A stretch of 64,000 nt of DNA. Origin: Lonicera japonica. Taxonomy: Eukaryota > Streptophyta > Magnoliopsida > Dipsacales > Caprifoliaceae. The DNA lies in NCBI GenBank assembly GCA_021464415.1, contig CM038465.1:81130919-81194918 (forward strand), read 5' to 3'. The position numbers and the translations under genes are program-made. The notes beneath the pieces are model-generated. The model had not been told where the DNA came from, ran no database searches, and saw only the letters and a list, made by a program, of their open reading frames with translations. Positions 24,241-37,700 of the stretch are shown piece by piece (the first letter of the stretch is position 1; every line of letters begins with the position of its first letter).

Positions 24241-24557
24241 TAATCACCCTTAGAAATTGAGTCAAAATTTCACTTTCTATTAATGATAGATAATAGATTA
24301 TGTCAAGTTTATATATTTATCTTAGCACTACTATTTTCTATAATATGTACTACTTTGCAAATTTTATATCATCAATATAAACTATTTCAATAATTTATCT
24401 TAATTTCTTAAATAAGTTTATAATGTTTTATTTTGTTATTAGTTATTCCAATTGTAAGATAATTCATGAATTAAATAAATTTAAATCACTCAGGTCATTA
24501 TAGATTGAGAAATGGCCAAACAAAACCATTTATAAGAAGAGTTTTAAGGAAAAAAAA

Positions 24558-25899
24558 CAAGGATAAAATTATGGGGCTTTTTTTCTGAAGAACAAATGTC
24601 ATACTCTCTTTCTAATAAGGACACTTTTTTTTAAGAAATTAATTTGAAGGACAACTTTTTAATTAAGGACAAAGCACAAAATATTTAATTATTCCAATTA
24701 ATTACGTTAAATTCCAAAACTAACCTTTTTATAGATAAATACCCAAAAATAAATTTAAAATTAATTACATAATTAAGTCGATGATAATAAATTCAAACAA
24801 ATTCAAAAACATATAAAAAATGCAAATAAAGATGATAAACACAACAATAATTCAAAGAAATTAAATGAAAAACAAATTCAAAAAAATTCAAACTCATAAA
24901 TTTAAATTATTTTTTTTAAAAAAAGTGGAGTTTTCGAAATCTAAAGCAATAAAGTCAACTAAATAAATAAAAACTTATCAACTTGGATACTTAGGTTCAG
25001 ACCAATGATCAAACAATACTCAATGTTTCATCTATCCAAGTCTTTAAAAAATGTCTACAAAGTAAAATGTTGTAGTTATTAGTTAATATGCCTGCAAAAT
25101 TAACAATGATAAAAAAATGCATACAAATTAATATGCCTGCAAAATAATATGTTAGAAAATGTCAACAAAATAAAATGTTGTACTTGTTAATTAATATGCT
25201 TGCAAATTGACAAGGATAGAACAATGCCTACAAAATAATATGTTAAAAAAATGCTTGCGATAAAAAATATGTATTTTAGAAGTAAACATATTAAATTACA
25301 TTCTTATAATTAATTTTCTGACAAACATAGTACGTTATATCTTTTTTATTTTCTAGCAGATATATTAAGTTACATCTTTTTCAATGTAAAAAAAGAAAGC
25401 AAATCTATACCTCTTTGATAATTTTAACAACGACACTCTCTTTAACATTACCTCCTAGATACATGCACAATATTCTTTTAATATGAGTAATCTTGTTGGA
25501 ATAACATCACTATCTTCATAATCACTACAGTTAGAACAGGACAATAGGGCATGTCTAAAATAACGCTTTTACAAGTAGGCTCACTAGACTCACTTTAATT
25601 ACCCTATTTACACCGACTGGTGATAAGAGTGGTCTTCGCTCTTTTACTGCCATTCCCATATGCATTAGTGCTCCTAAAGTGATTAAGTATGGGCTCAACC
25701 TTCATTCAAGAGGTTTAGTATTCCCGAGCATCACTTGCGTATATACTCTACAACCTTGTAGGACAAAAAAACACTCATACAACCTTAACCTCATTCTTAA
25801 GTTGTTAAAGCATTTACCTTTTTGTTCTCAAGACTCCATAGAAGCCTTCCAATCATTTTGATATGTTGATACAGCCGATAACCATGAGAAAGGGGTTGT

Positions 25900-25938
<39 letters not shown>

Positions 25939-26333
25939 GATGACCTTCTATATCTTCTCATTAATACTCTCGTATTTTAATTTATTTATCTTTTTGATTG
26001 AATTCAACTTAATTAATTAAAATAATATATTTTGTCCTTTATTAAAAATTTTGATTAGGATTTTGTTATGATCCCGTTTAGAGGATTTATCCGGGATTTA
26101 ATTTGTTGAATTTAGCTTTTCATTGAGTACTATTTAATTATATATTAATTTAATTATATTTATCTTTAAAAATGGTAGTATTAGAATTCAACTTAATTAA
26201 TTAAAATAATAAAATAATAAATATTTTGTCCTTCATTAAAAAATTTGTCTTTTAAACAAAAATTTGTTCTACAAACTAATAGGAAAAAAAAGTGTCTTTT
26301 ATCTTAAGGACATATCCATTTTTATCCTTTATA
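24558..26333. mobile_element. Long-TIR non-autonomous element, unclassified
   Basis: The left end (24558-24700) and the right end (26333-26215, reverse-complemented) share GGATAAAA near the tip, AAGGACACTTTTTTTT versus AAAGACACTTTTTTTT, and then TTTAATTAAGGACAAA versus TTTAATGAAGGACAAA. The inverted repeats are therefore over 100 bp, with indels. No target duplication could be fixed. The interior has AAATGYCTACAAA-type repeats (25050-25260) and a CT/CA microsatellite (about 25896-25940). The segment 25480-25880 is less AT-rich and may be captured sequence, but I do not recognise it. Confidence 0.6.
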
Positions 26334-26339
26334 ATTATT

Positions 26340-27641
26340 TGAAGATACACCAACTTTGATGTCAGACATGCACGTAATGTCATAAGATTTTTTTATTTTT
26401 TTTTATCATATAATTAAATTTATTCCGGATCAATGGTCCCAATAATTCATGCAAGCACTAGTGTTATTCTTTGAACACCAGGTATTGTTTGGTTGGCCTT
26501 TTAAAATATATTTTTTGAACCTATTTTTTTTTTTTTAAATAAAATTTGTGTTTGGTTCACCTTTTTTAAAAATTCATTCAAATAAAAAGATTTTATATGT
26601 ATTTTAGAAAAAAAATTAAGATATGAAAAAAACAAAAATTATGATTTTTTTTTAAATTTTAAAAATAATGTATCAAATACATGAATTAAAAAATAATTTT
26701 AAAAAATTAGACTTAAAAATAAATTTTAAATTAAATATTTATAAACTTTAAGTAAACGGAACCCTAGTGCCCATGATAAGTACATTTAGTTGCTTATAAT
26801 TATATACCATGTGGGAAGATAATTTTGTACATGAGCTCCAGTCATAGAAGCCCAAACCCAATGCGTGGGTCGTGAGCCTAACTATGTCTTCATGTTGAGT
26901 AAAGTCAAGCTTCTTATTGATTGGATAATAAAAGGTTGGCCCGATCATCAATCACTAAGTTGTGGATAAGAGGTTTTAGAGCTGGAAGATAGATAATGAA
27001 AAATAACTACTTCAATTAGTGTGAATAGGATTCTGAAAATCTGTAATTCTAGAGTACTAATCAAGTTATACCTTTCATAGTCAATTTACTGTAGATTTAA
27101 CAAACAAGTAACTATATCCTATACATATAAATAGGAAGAGGGAAACCCATAGCTAGGGAGAAGACCAACATTTACCACCAAAAAAAGCACTCACTCACTC
27201 TCACTCTCACGTTCTCTTTCTCTAAGTGTAGAATCCCCATTACTATAATAAATCGTTCAAAGGTCATTAGAGCCCAGTGAAGAACACTATCACACACAGG
27301 GAGAACGTACTATCGTAGTGGGTATAAGAGCCACCAGAAAAACCTACACTCACAAGCAAAAAATCCTTTCTTGCTATTATCAATTCACTGTTCACCTCCG
27401 TCACCTTTGTTCAATTTGGTTACCAACTCTGCTGGATTAGGCCGATTCCGTCTTATTTGGATTTATTAGATTTGCATCACCCACATACCACAAACCAAAT
27501 TAGTTGCACACATATTCTTATTACAATATTGCACTTTTACTCTTTGTACACATCGATATGTCTTAACTCAATATTGCCAATACCAAAACATAAATAATAA
27601 AATAATACTACTATTATAAAAATATTGACAAAGTAATATAT
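26340..27641. other. Intergenic, with LTR- or promoter-like stretch
   Basis: There are no genes I can support. Around 27121-27138 is a TATA-like ACATATAAATAGG followed by pyrimidine-rich CTCACTCTCACTCTCACG sequence (27187-27225), similar to an LTR or promoter and leader. No matching second copy or TG...CA borders were found. Confidence 0.4.
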
Positions 27642-27653
27642 AAAGGGGGAAAG

Positions 27654-27805
27654 AGGAGAGGGGTTGGCCCAGTGGTAGGCAACCTCCACCCTTGCCTTGA
27701 GGTTAAGGGTTCGATTCATGGGGTGTGAGGGGAGGGTTTTTCTTTATTTGTAGGATTAAGGGAGAGACTTAGACCTCCCTTAATTTAAAAAAAAAAAAAA
27801 AAAAA
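27654..27805 (+). mobile_element. tRNA-derived SINE, copy 1
   Basis: Pol III box A (TTGGCCCAGTGG, 27664-27675) and box B (GGTTCGATTC, 27708-27717) lie 33 bp apart, followed by a body ending in a poly(A) tract. A perfect 12-bp target duplication AAAGGGGGAAAG is at 27642-27653 and 27806-27817. A second, older copy is at 61651-61768. SINEs are copied by LINE enzymes. Confidence 0.92.
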
Positions 27806-27959
27806 AAAGGGGGAAAGGGGGAAAGATGTACATGCACATTTTATGTTTGCTTGAGAAATAAAATATTTTTTTCTTTTATTAATGTTTCCTCAAATCTTAC
27901 TTCCCTAAATAATACCCTCTTCATTTTTATTATCAATTTCATGTGTTTTTTAAAGTAGC

Positions 27960-29390
27960 ATTAGAGATGCCGTTTATGTTCGGTGAAAACAACATCTTCA
28001 TTACCACTTTCAATGCTGAAAATGGCATCTGCAATACCACTTTCAAAAATGAGATTTAAAAAAAAAAAAAAAACTATGTTGTTTTTATCTAGTGAAAACG
28101 GCATCGTTGATGCCAACTTTAAAACTATTTTTTTTTAAATATGGCATCTTTGTTGCCGATTTTATTAGAGAAAATGGCATTTGGTTTGCCATCTTTACAT
28201 TCATATATGTTACGCCCCTTATTAAAATTAAAACATATCACCGATTTCATTATTGAAAAGCCCTAAGCCTATTTTCTTCTCTGTCTAGACTCTAACTACA
28301 CATCACCACTCTTCTTCTTCTCTGCCTCCGCACTCCACCCCTTCCGTACTCCATCTAGTCATATGGAGAGCAAGTGCACTGAACACAGGTATTCAATACA
28401 AGCGTTGAAGATGTTGCCACAGGGATATTTAATTGTTGCTTTGCTCAGTTTACGTTTATTGACTATGTTATTTTCTGATTGTTTTCATGTTGTATTGTGT
28501 TAAATATTGTGTGTCAAACCGCCATATGAAGAGTGAAGGAATTTTTAAATATCGTGTATCACATTTATTAACAAAAAATGAACACAATTAAATTGAAAAC
28601 AACTTTAATAAAGTTGAAAAATTGTCAACACTCTTTAGGAACTTTTAAATATCAACCCAATAAAATAAATAAATTAATTAATTTAACAATATTAAAATAA
28701 GATAATTTGATAAGGTCAAGCAAAATAAGGAAAAAATAATAAAGAAAATAAAATATTAAGAGAAAGAAGATAAGAAAAAAAATTAATGCAATAGATAAAA
28801 CAATTTTCGTAACTTGAAAAATGCAATAAGGAATTCATTTTGAAGCTTAAAAATGTAATTACTGATATAGAATATAACACTAAAATTAGCACACTTAATG
28901 TCATTTTCAAAAATTAAAAAAATATCTTCTTTTGAAATTGTTATTGCAAATGCCATGGTAATGATGACACCATTTTCACTATTAAAAATGGCATTCTTAA
29001 TGCCATGGTAAAAATAAAAATAAAAATCTCATTTATGAAAGTGGTATTGCATATGCCGTTTTTAGCACTGAGAGTGGTAATAATGATTGCATTGTCACAA
29101 TTAAAAAGGCATGCTTAATGCCGTTTTCAAAAAAAAAATCCATTTTTGAAAGTGGTATTGTAGATGTCGTTTTTAGTATTGAAAGTAGTATTGATGATGA
29201 CATATTCTCTATTAAAAACAGTACACTTAATGTTGTTTTCAAAAAAAAAAAAAAAAACTCATTTTTAAAAGTGGTATTGCTTATGCTGTTTTTTGCATTG
29301 AAACTTGTAATGGGGATATTGTTTTCACCAAATAAAAAGGGCATTGCTAATGTCACTTTTAAAAACACACAAAATTGGGAATAACGATGG
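27960..29390. repeat. Degenerate repeats with GGCAT...ATGCC motifs
   Basis: Units such as AAAATGGCAT...AATGCCATTTTCA and GAAAGTGGTATTGC recur at about 27965-28190, 28920-29030 and, as three tandem units of roughly 110-130 bp, at 29035-29385. Each contains a short inverted pair (GGCAT/ATGCC) and an A-run. The segment 28255-28920 between them is ordinary AT-rich DNA with a short pyrimidine-rich stretch. Open frames here are repeat translations, not genes. Confidence 0.65.
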
Positions 29391-31626
29391 AGAAGACATT
29401 ATTTAAGGAAGTAAAATTTAAGAAAACATTAAGGCTCCGTTTAATTGTAAGGTGAAAAAGGAAAATAAATTGAGTTAATTTTGGTGAAAAGATAAAAAAT
29501 AAGTTGAGTAATAAAGGTGATATCATCTTGATTTTTAAGTTTTTCCATGAAGAAATTTTCTTTGCTTAGTGGTGAGTAAAAAATTTTCACCAAAAATATT
29601 GAAGGATGGAAGCTATATACTTCATAAAATGAGTAACATTTTTCACATTATTTTATATCTTTTTATATAAACTAATTAAATTTTTTTTTTTTTATTTTTG
29701 TAATCAAATGGAGCGTTGATAAAAAAAAATCTCAAACAAAATACAGGAAACGCGAACTTGACCCTGCAAGTGGAAGGGTGGGTCCAGGTGCAATTCATTC
29801 ACATAGCATAAAACAGAGGCAACAAGCAAAAGTTACATAGACAGGTAGTGTTGGATTAAAGAAAAGAGCTTGGAATATATATATATTAAAGGCATCTCCT
29901 CCTTTTTTAAAAGTAACTTTATCAATTGTTACTTGCAAGCACGACATCTCCCATATTATTGGCAGTGCATTTTGCACGATGCACTCATGTTTGATGGAGA
30001 ACACTCTATTTGTCGCAATGAGTTTTTCTATCAGTTATTTTCGTACATTTTTTTTTCTTTTATAACATGCATAATATTGAGACCTTATTTAGTAGTAATA
30101 TGTAAATTAAAAAAAAACAACAACTGAATTTAATAAATTAAAGCTTATAGTGAGATGCTATCTTTTAATACTCATTTTTATAAGTATATATTTTATATAT
30201 TTCTTTATTTCTTGTGAAAAAGATTTTCTCCCCCCTTCCCTTCCTAAAGAAATTTTTTCCATTCAAAAAATTAAGAAGTAAAAGTTAATTTTATCATATA
30301 TCTCAAATCTTTTTTTCACTTCTTCTACAAATTAATTTTTTTTTAACTATTTTTTTAATATCAAACAGAATCTAACTATAAATATGTCCAACATCGATGT
30401 AACTACAAAACTCGAATTAAAATAACACTTTCCTTCCAAAAAAAAAAAGTGACCACGAGTCTTGAGGGCCCAATTCTAACATTTCCTGTTGTTGGAGACC
30501 GACCGATTTGTCGCATTCCCACGAATTCGATAAGGATAATCTTTTTTTGCGATAATTTAGTGCTACTTTTTTGAATAAATCACCATCGTAGATTGATTTC
30601 AGTTAAAAAGTTTGAAATTTTAAAAATTCCACTACCCAAAATTCGTTACTCGTAAACTTTTTATTTTATTTACCTAATTATAGTAATTTATTTTAATTGC
30701 TTTTTAGTGTTTTATTAAGAATTACATTCTTTATTTTTATTAGCTTTCATTTATGTTAAGATCACCATCTATGAAGTTTTTGTTTCTCCTTTTATGGGAG
30801 GTTTATTTCGAGTAGTATGGATTTGAGTGGAGATGAGCAGATCTATTTTTTTAGGTGGAGATCTAACTCGAAGTTACGAAGATTTGTATTTACTCGTTCA
30901 ATGGCATTTCAGTGTGAATGAAGATTTGTTTCGGAAAGCTTCTTTTGGTCATCTTTGTATGATTCGGGGCATGCCTTATGAAGTATTTATCTTAGATGTT
31001 CCTCCAACTTTTTCCTTATATTGTAAGACCCTTGATTGATATAGTTTATGTCTTTTCGACCTTTGTAAGCTCGTTGAAGCATTACTTTATTCTCGTTGTA
31101 ATGTTCGAACTATATTATTAATGATATTATATTCTTATTTCAAAAAGATCATGTAGGCCTTTTAAAGAAAATAAATTATGTTACTACTTATATAAATAAT
31201 GATACTCATTACACTATTGTTTGAATAATAATAATTTTGACATGGTTGTTTAACGAAATGAGAAATTTGTAGCCATTAGTGCTTTAAGTTCCATTGTTGC
31301 GTGTTTAAAAAAAAAAAAAGTTGTATTATTGTGTAAGTTTTTCCATGAACTAAACCCAATAATGCGAAAGTAACATAGAATTTTAAAATCTCGAAATTTT
31401 GATTGCAAAATCCCCTAGTTAAAAATAACAATGAATTGATAAATTATGCAATTTTAAAATTATAGTATTTTACAATCCTACAATTTATCAAATCTTGTAA
31501 TTTTAAAATCAGGAGAAATGAAATGCAACCTAAGATTTTTTGGTCCAAAATTTTACGTGTGGCGTGGGACATAGACGACTTGGGGTACCAATACCATTAC
31601 AATTCCACCACAGCCAAAAATGCTAC
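29391..31626. other. AT-rich intergenic DNA
   Basis: No gene recognised. The frame at 30827-31039 (70 codons, starting MEMSRSIFLGGDLTR) is the only stretch with less biased composition; I see no known domain and it may be a transposon fragment. Confidence 0.5.
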
Positions 31627-31710
31627 CCTACCTTTCCCAATAAAAATAATGGATTCACGGTAATGAAACCTACCTTTCCCCATAAAAATAATGGATTCAC
31701 GGTAATGAAA
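31627..31710 (+). repeat. Tandem duplication of a 42-bp unit
   Basis: Two adjacent copies (31627-31668, 31669-31710) of CCTACCTTTCCC...GGTAATGAAA differ at one base. Confidence 0.9.
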
Positions 31711-31959
31711 ATTCGAGGCATGTAGAGGTAGAGCCCGCTCACAATAAGTAAATGTCGCACATGGTTTGATTCATTGGCTTCATAATAGAAGAACGCAACC
31801 CCATTTTCATTTGGATCGGATGATCTTTTATGTATCGTTTCATTGACCATCTCAATGTACCAAATTACCAACACCAAAACAAGCAACTTCGAAAAAACGA
31901 ACGCAGCTTTATGAATTATGATTTATTTTTTTTTGAACAAAACAAGCTGCACAAAGAAA

Positions 31960-33310
31960 CTAACACATATTTCCAACAAGAGAAGACAGCCTACTGGGAT
32001 GATTAGAAACCCAATCTAAAAGGACCTTTTTAATAACATCTCGAGCCACCCAATCAGCAACCTCATTGTTGGATCTGGGGATGTGGATCAAAAGAAAATT
32101 TCCTGACAACATAAAAGATCGAATATTTTCAATAATCGCAGGTATCTCCCACAGAGGATTCATGTCCGAAGAAGCCAAAGAGATCACAGCTCTAGAATCA
32201 CTACAAATAATGCACTTACAGAATCCCCTCACTAGCTAACAGGCATGCTACTCGAATCGCAAATGCTTTGGCCCCAATGGCTAAGAACACCTTCACTATT
32301 TGCTACACCGTCCTGCAAGGACAAGGACGCATCCACCATAACCACCGCTGCTGCTACCATGTTTGACTCTTTAGAGAAGGCTCCATCACAAAACAGAACA
32401 TGAGAGCCATCTTTCTCAGAAAAATATTACACAACGAGAGGGAAGGTGCTTGACTTCACTGCCTGAGAAAGGCAACGCAACCTGGAACCCCATGAAATTC
32501 TTCAATAGCTTTCTATATCTGCCTAAGAATAAAATCTAGCTTGAGGAGAATTTTTTCAAAAAGAAAACTTGCTCCCCACTTTCCGTAAAAACCAAGCAAT
32601 TACTATGATTTGATCAAGACCGACTCCACCCAACTCAATAATAAATAGAAGGGATAAGATGGAAGAATTATATTATATTCTACTGTTTCAATAATGAAAC
32701 AATTACATGTATATATACACCAATAATGCATAGAATCATCTAAACTGGGAAAGAATACAAATAAATGTGAATGATCAAATCTATTGCACTAATTAAGGAG
32801 CTCAAATTGATTCTTTCGAGTCAGCCAGCCTTTGTTCCCTGCTTTGGATGGCTTTGGTATTTCTATCAGATAAAAGATTGAGTCCATTGAATAGAAGAAG
32901 AGATATTCGATCTCTCAACCAAACCCAGCTGAGGCAAAAGCTTCCCAAATTTCTTTTGCAAAGGAGCATCGGAAAATAATATGTTCAATAGATTCAATTT
33001 TAAATTCACAAATCAGGCAAGTAGGATCATTGATGCAATTTTTACGCCACAAATTTTCAAAAGAAGCTAAAGAATTGTTGCACAACGTCCACAAAAAAGT
33101 CGGATTTTCGGTTAGTTGCTCATAGCCCAAATAGATTTCCGAACAGAGCTCAACGGGGAGAATGAGGAGGCGGCCAGGAAACCTTGATCTCTACCATCCG
33201 GGCCCGTAGCTACTTGATACGCCAATCTAAGCAAAAGTTTCCCTGAAGGGGAAGGATGCCAAACCCATTTATCTGGACTGCCTCTTAGAGAAATAGGCAA
33301 TCTTAAGATG
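31960..33310 (-). pseudogene. LINE (L1-type) 3' remnant: zinc-binding RT tail and RNase H
   Basis: The minus strand first encodes the RT zinc-binding domain common downstream of plant LINE reverse transcriptases (33300-32915): DKWVWHPSPSGK, then LWTLCNNSLASFENLWRK and CLICEFKIESIEHIIFRCSF (Cys/His ligands). About 500 bp later it encodes an RNase H domain in shifted frames: DGAFSKESNMVAAAVVMVDA (about 32400-32330), AIGAKAFAIRVACLL, then SDSRAVISLASSD and IPRSNNEVADWVAR, ending at 31960. In AKAFA the usual catalytic Glu of the A-E-x-x-A motif is Lys. Frameshifts and the absent upstream RT show a dead 5'-truncated copy. A non-coding interval at 32640-32900 may be a later insertion. Confidence 0.8.
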
Positions 33311-34290
33311 CCTCGTCTTTTGAAAATATATTGGAAATTGGATTAACATTCCAAGAGCAAGAAACTGGATATATAAGCTTACTGACGCGCTCAGATTCTC
33401 AACCTTCGGGACATGATAACATATCCAGATGTACCACATGGTACAGTACCTACATTAATATTCCTTTTCTTTCCTTTCGTATTTGTATTACAATATTTGG
33501 GATATCACTACAAATATTTTGCTCTGGTCATATCACATTTGAGTAACAGTCTGGTTTGTGCATAATCAAGTTTGTCTGCACACTTGTCATTTATTCCTTT
33601 CACATAACGAGTAGATTTCGTAATTAACAAGGTATGTCACTTATTTGCAAAAACTTATTTGGCGAGTTAACCTGCTAAAAACTTGAACCCATCAAGGCCA
33701 AACACAAATGTATAACTTAATGTCATATCCATATCAGTTTGTGGGGTTGTGTAAAAATGGCAGCCTATCAGGAATTGGCAAAACAGGAACGAAAAAAACA
33801 ATAGTTAACAAACAGCCACTTGGTTATTCTCAGTAAGAATAATTGGAGGTACAAAATCAGGGAACTAAACTAAACGGTTTGAAAAGGATAGATTAGGGTA
33901 AATGAAACACCGCATCGGGTCATGCAAAAGAATTGATTATGATATCCATACAGGAGTGGGCAAATAGCAGCCCGTGTCAGTCAAATATTAAAGATGAAAA
34001 TGCCCATGAAATAAATCTTAAAACAAAGAAACATCTTCTACTATACCACCATCATGCTCATATCCAATTGCATCTGCATATTGCTCCATTTCTCAGAGAA
34101 ATCATGGTTCTTCCTATTTGAATCATTGTCGGCGAAATTCCCAAAAGCCTAGCAATCAGATGGATATTCGTTAGTTGCAATCCCAAAAGCTAGGAATATA
34201 TCAAAATTAACACAATTAAACACTGAAAATCTCGTTTAATTGCTTTAACTTCTTTTCCGGTGGAAATGCTCAAAATTTCATTTTTTCCAT
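33311..34290. other. Intergenic
   Basis: No gene recognised. The side next to 34712 may hold the 3' UTR of the RlmN-like gene. Confidence 0.5.
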
Positions 34291-34296
34291 CTTTAA

Positions 34297-34494
34297 TGGT
34301 GTTTGATTACATTACTTTTCCATGGAATCAAGTTCGACGGTACAACTAGATTTAGACTGCATTTGTCCCTTTTAACGCAATTCAAAAAATAACACTAGTG
34401 TGCGTTTGATTCGCATTCCAGGAAAAATTCAATTCTAGGAAAAAATGTTGTACCCTGGAAATTGATTCGATGGAAAAAATTAAGTTATCAAACA
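34297..34494. mobile_element. MITE-like inverted-repeat element
   Basis: The left end TGGTGTTTGATTACATTACT and the right end (reverse complement) TGGTGTTTGATAACTTAATT form TIRs of about 35 bp that continue with TTTTCCAT and GAATCAA. No target duplication was fixed. A related sequence lies at about 41925-42085 in the PRP17 intron. The short length and lack of coding fit a MITE. Confidence 0.65.
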
Positions 34495-34711
34495 CCACCA
34501 ACACGGAATATATGATATTTAGAGCATTTTCCCTGGACAAGAAAGTAGTAGTATCAAATGCAGCCGCATGTTTTCTTTTTCATGGTAAACAAATTTCATG
34601 TCAAAACACTTGCAAGGAACTTAGTTCTTTTTCATGTAAACAAATAAAACTTTGTACTATGAGGATGACATATCACACACACCAGTGTGTACTGGCAGAG
34701 AGGTTGGGCAC

Positions 34712-37700
34712 TCATATTGAGGCTTCAACTAGTGCTTGGAATTGAGAAGGTACACGGAGCAAAGGAGCCTGGACTTCACCAGGCATGCCAAGCTGACCGC
34801 ATGCAGCCATCTGATCATCTCCTCTACTCGGTCTCATCAAAACAATGCAGCCTGCTTTGGCCAGAAAATTTCTGAACTCGATCATCTTCTCATCTTTGGT
34901 TGGTTTGAAAAGAGACCCATGATGAGGGTTGAAAGATATTAGGTTGATCTTGCAAGGAATGCCCCTAACGAGGTCAACTAGCCTCTTTGCATCGTCAATA
35001 CTGCAAAGAGAAACATATTCTTTTGAAATGAAAATTGCCACGTACAAAATGAATGTCTTTTAACACACGATTGGAGGTCAATAGAAATGGGAAATTGGGA
35101 ATGTCTTTTCTCAATTAAACTGGGTTAAGAAGCTTTATTTCAACTTTTTTTGTAAGAATTAATGATGTCATCCCAGCCAAAATCTCGGTCGCATATGATG
35201 CCAAAATTGAAGGTCCAAAAACTTTTCATTAAATGGAAGGATCATTCAGCAATAGAACCTAATATAGGTTAGAGTACAATCAGTACTGAACCCTGTGCTT
35301 TAAGCATGAATAATATACTAACTATGCATCAAAATGCTAAAGCAAAGCCCACACACAAAAAAAAATACAAATTGGAGAAAGGTTCATTCTAACCTGTCAT
35401 TGATTCCTGCAAGCATCACATATTCAAACAGAACTTTGTACTTATGTTTTAAGCGAAGTTCCTCCCGAAGGGTCTCAAGAAGCAATCCTATGTTATACTT
35501 GCGGTTGATTGGCATGATCCAGTTTCTGACCTGCAATATGTATATAAATATATATTTATTGTGAAAATGAGATCATTACTCATTCTCTCTCTCCTAGGCC
35601 ATTAAATTAAGGCTCAAAGAAATTACCTCATCAGTTGTAGCATTCAAGCTAACTGCTAAGGCGCAATTCGATTCACGAAGGAAACGTTTCAACTCGGGCA
35701 CAAGCCCACTAGTCGAAACAGTAACTTTGCGAGGACTGAATTGAAGGCCTTGCTCGTCTACCATTATGTCAATAGCTTTAGTGACATTTTCAATGTTTTG
35801 AAGTGGTTCTCCCATTCCCTACAAATTTATTTGTTACAAAGTGATGGAAGATATGTAATCATCTAATTCATCTTCTTCTCAGATCTCAGATCTAGATGAA
35901 GAGATCAAAGAGAGAAAACATACAGGTGGCAATCAACAAAAATAAACCAGCTTTTCAGATGACCACAAATGAAACAATCTCTGATTATGAACATAATCAT
36001 TTTGGTAAATTAGAAGTTGTGACAGTTGTAAATGTACCATGAATACAACATTTGTGATGGAGCCAACTTCACTAGTAAGCAAACGCCGTGCAAAAACAGC
36101 CTGATCCACTATCTCAGCAGCAGTTAGATTTCGCCTTAAGCCCATCCTACAAAACAGATTGATGCATCATGCAAATATATCCCATCAAAATTATCAAAAG
36201 CATTTCCCCCTTCCAATTGCAAATATCATATCAGGATAATTAAGCTTGCCTGCCAGTGTAGCAAAACTGGCAATTCATTGCACAGCCCACTTGACTTGAA
36301 ACACAGACAGTAGTTCTTCCACTTTCGCAAGGAATTACAACTGTTTCTACTACCAATCCATCATCTAATGTGAATAAAATCTGCAACATCCTGCGTGTTC
36401 AAAATCAATGAGTAGATTTTCAAAAATCAAGTGTAATAGAAACCTATAAGCAAATTATGGCTAACTACAGGTAACATCTTGGAATGGCAGGCACAGAGAC
36501 AGTAACAATGATTAAGGTAACGTTCAAAAAAGAAATTTGTTTTAAAAAAAACCTTAATCTTTATTGGAGCAGAGCCCACCGTACTATTTTGCATGTATTG
36601 CAAGAACCCCCCCCCCCCTTCTCTTTCAATGTTTTGCGTCACAAAATACACCAACCACACCTATTTTGGTGATACATGGGGCTACACCTCGCAAAAAAAT
36701 CCAGAGGATCCTTTTTAGAGACACTGTTGTGGGCTGGGGGTTATTGAAACACATGCAAAGTTGAAGGGAATATCCGCCCAAAACATAATTGAAGGGGGTT
36801 CCCTACAGCAAATATGGTGTTCATTATTCTTTTTCTTCTTTTCTGTTTTCCTTCTTCTTCCTCTCTCTCTCTCTCCTTTTTTTTTTTTTTTTTTTTTTTT
36901 TGCATTTCACTGAAAAGATTATGTCTACCTTCCTAGTGCCATCAGATGCAGCAACAATATCCTTCACATGCAATGCCTTGAACTCAGCGTGTTGGGTCAA
37001 CATATTCCTAAAATCTTTGTTCAAACCTATAGAGTTTTATCAAAAAGGGATTTCTTGAGTATTGATTTTGAGTGTGGAAGCAAGTACATAAATAGACAAG
37101 TTTGCGAGCAGAGATAAAATGCAAAAATCAAGAGACAAATAAGACCAGATTGCAGAGGATTCTATTATTATATGGAGAAAAACCACGGTAAGCAGTCATT
37201 CAGAAAGAACATACAAACCTTCTAATTCTTCACTAGAATGTGCCCAAATATTGTTCCCATAGAGGCGCTTCCACAACATCATAGCCTGACCAGGCCTATA
37301 CCCATGTGATCGGACCCATTTCTGTTGAAGCAGTTCACATATTCAGAAGTAGAAGCTATTTTTCTCTTAAACTCTTGTCAAGGACTAGAGTGATATTTTT
37401 ATTAAGAAATGAAATTTGAGCTACACAACTGGGGGTAGCACTCCCCTAACAACTGTCCGTCAAAGGGGTTTTTCAAACTGGCCCAGGCGGATGTTCAACC
37501 AAGCCCACTCATGTGAAAAGTCGGCACTCATACATCTAGCATAAAATTAGTATAAAATGAAAGAGGAAGATAAGAATGAAGGCGTGAATATCTCCACCTA
37601 ACAATATGAAGGATTTCAGGCCTTTCTGTTATTGAATTATAGTTGCATAAATATCTCAAAAATATTTGGTTCATAGGTCCTACTCCTACCAGCTTAGTTG

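Noticed and set aside
26748..26951. 67-codon minus-strand frame near 26.8 kb
   Set aside because: No family recognised; short and in an AT-rich, probably LTR-like stretch.
29033..29384. Open frames on both strands around 29.1-29.4 kb
   Set aside because: They translate a tandem repeat unit with A-runs; the same repeats give frames on either strand.
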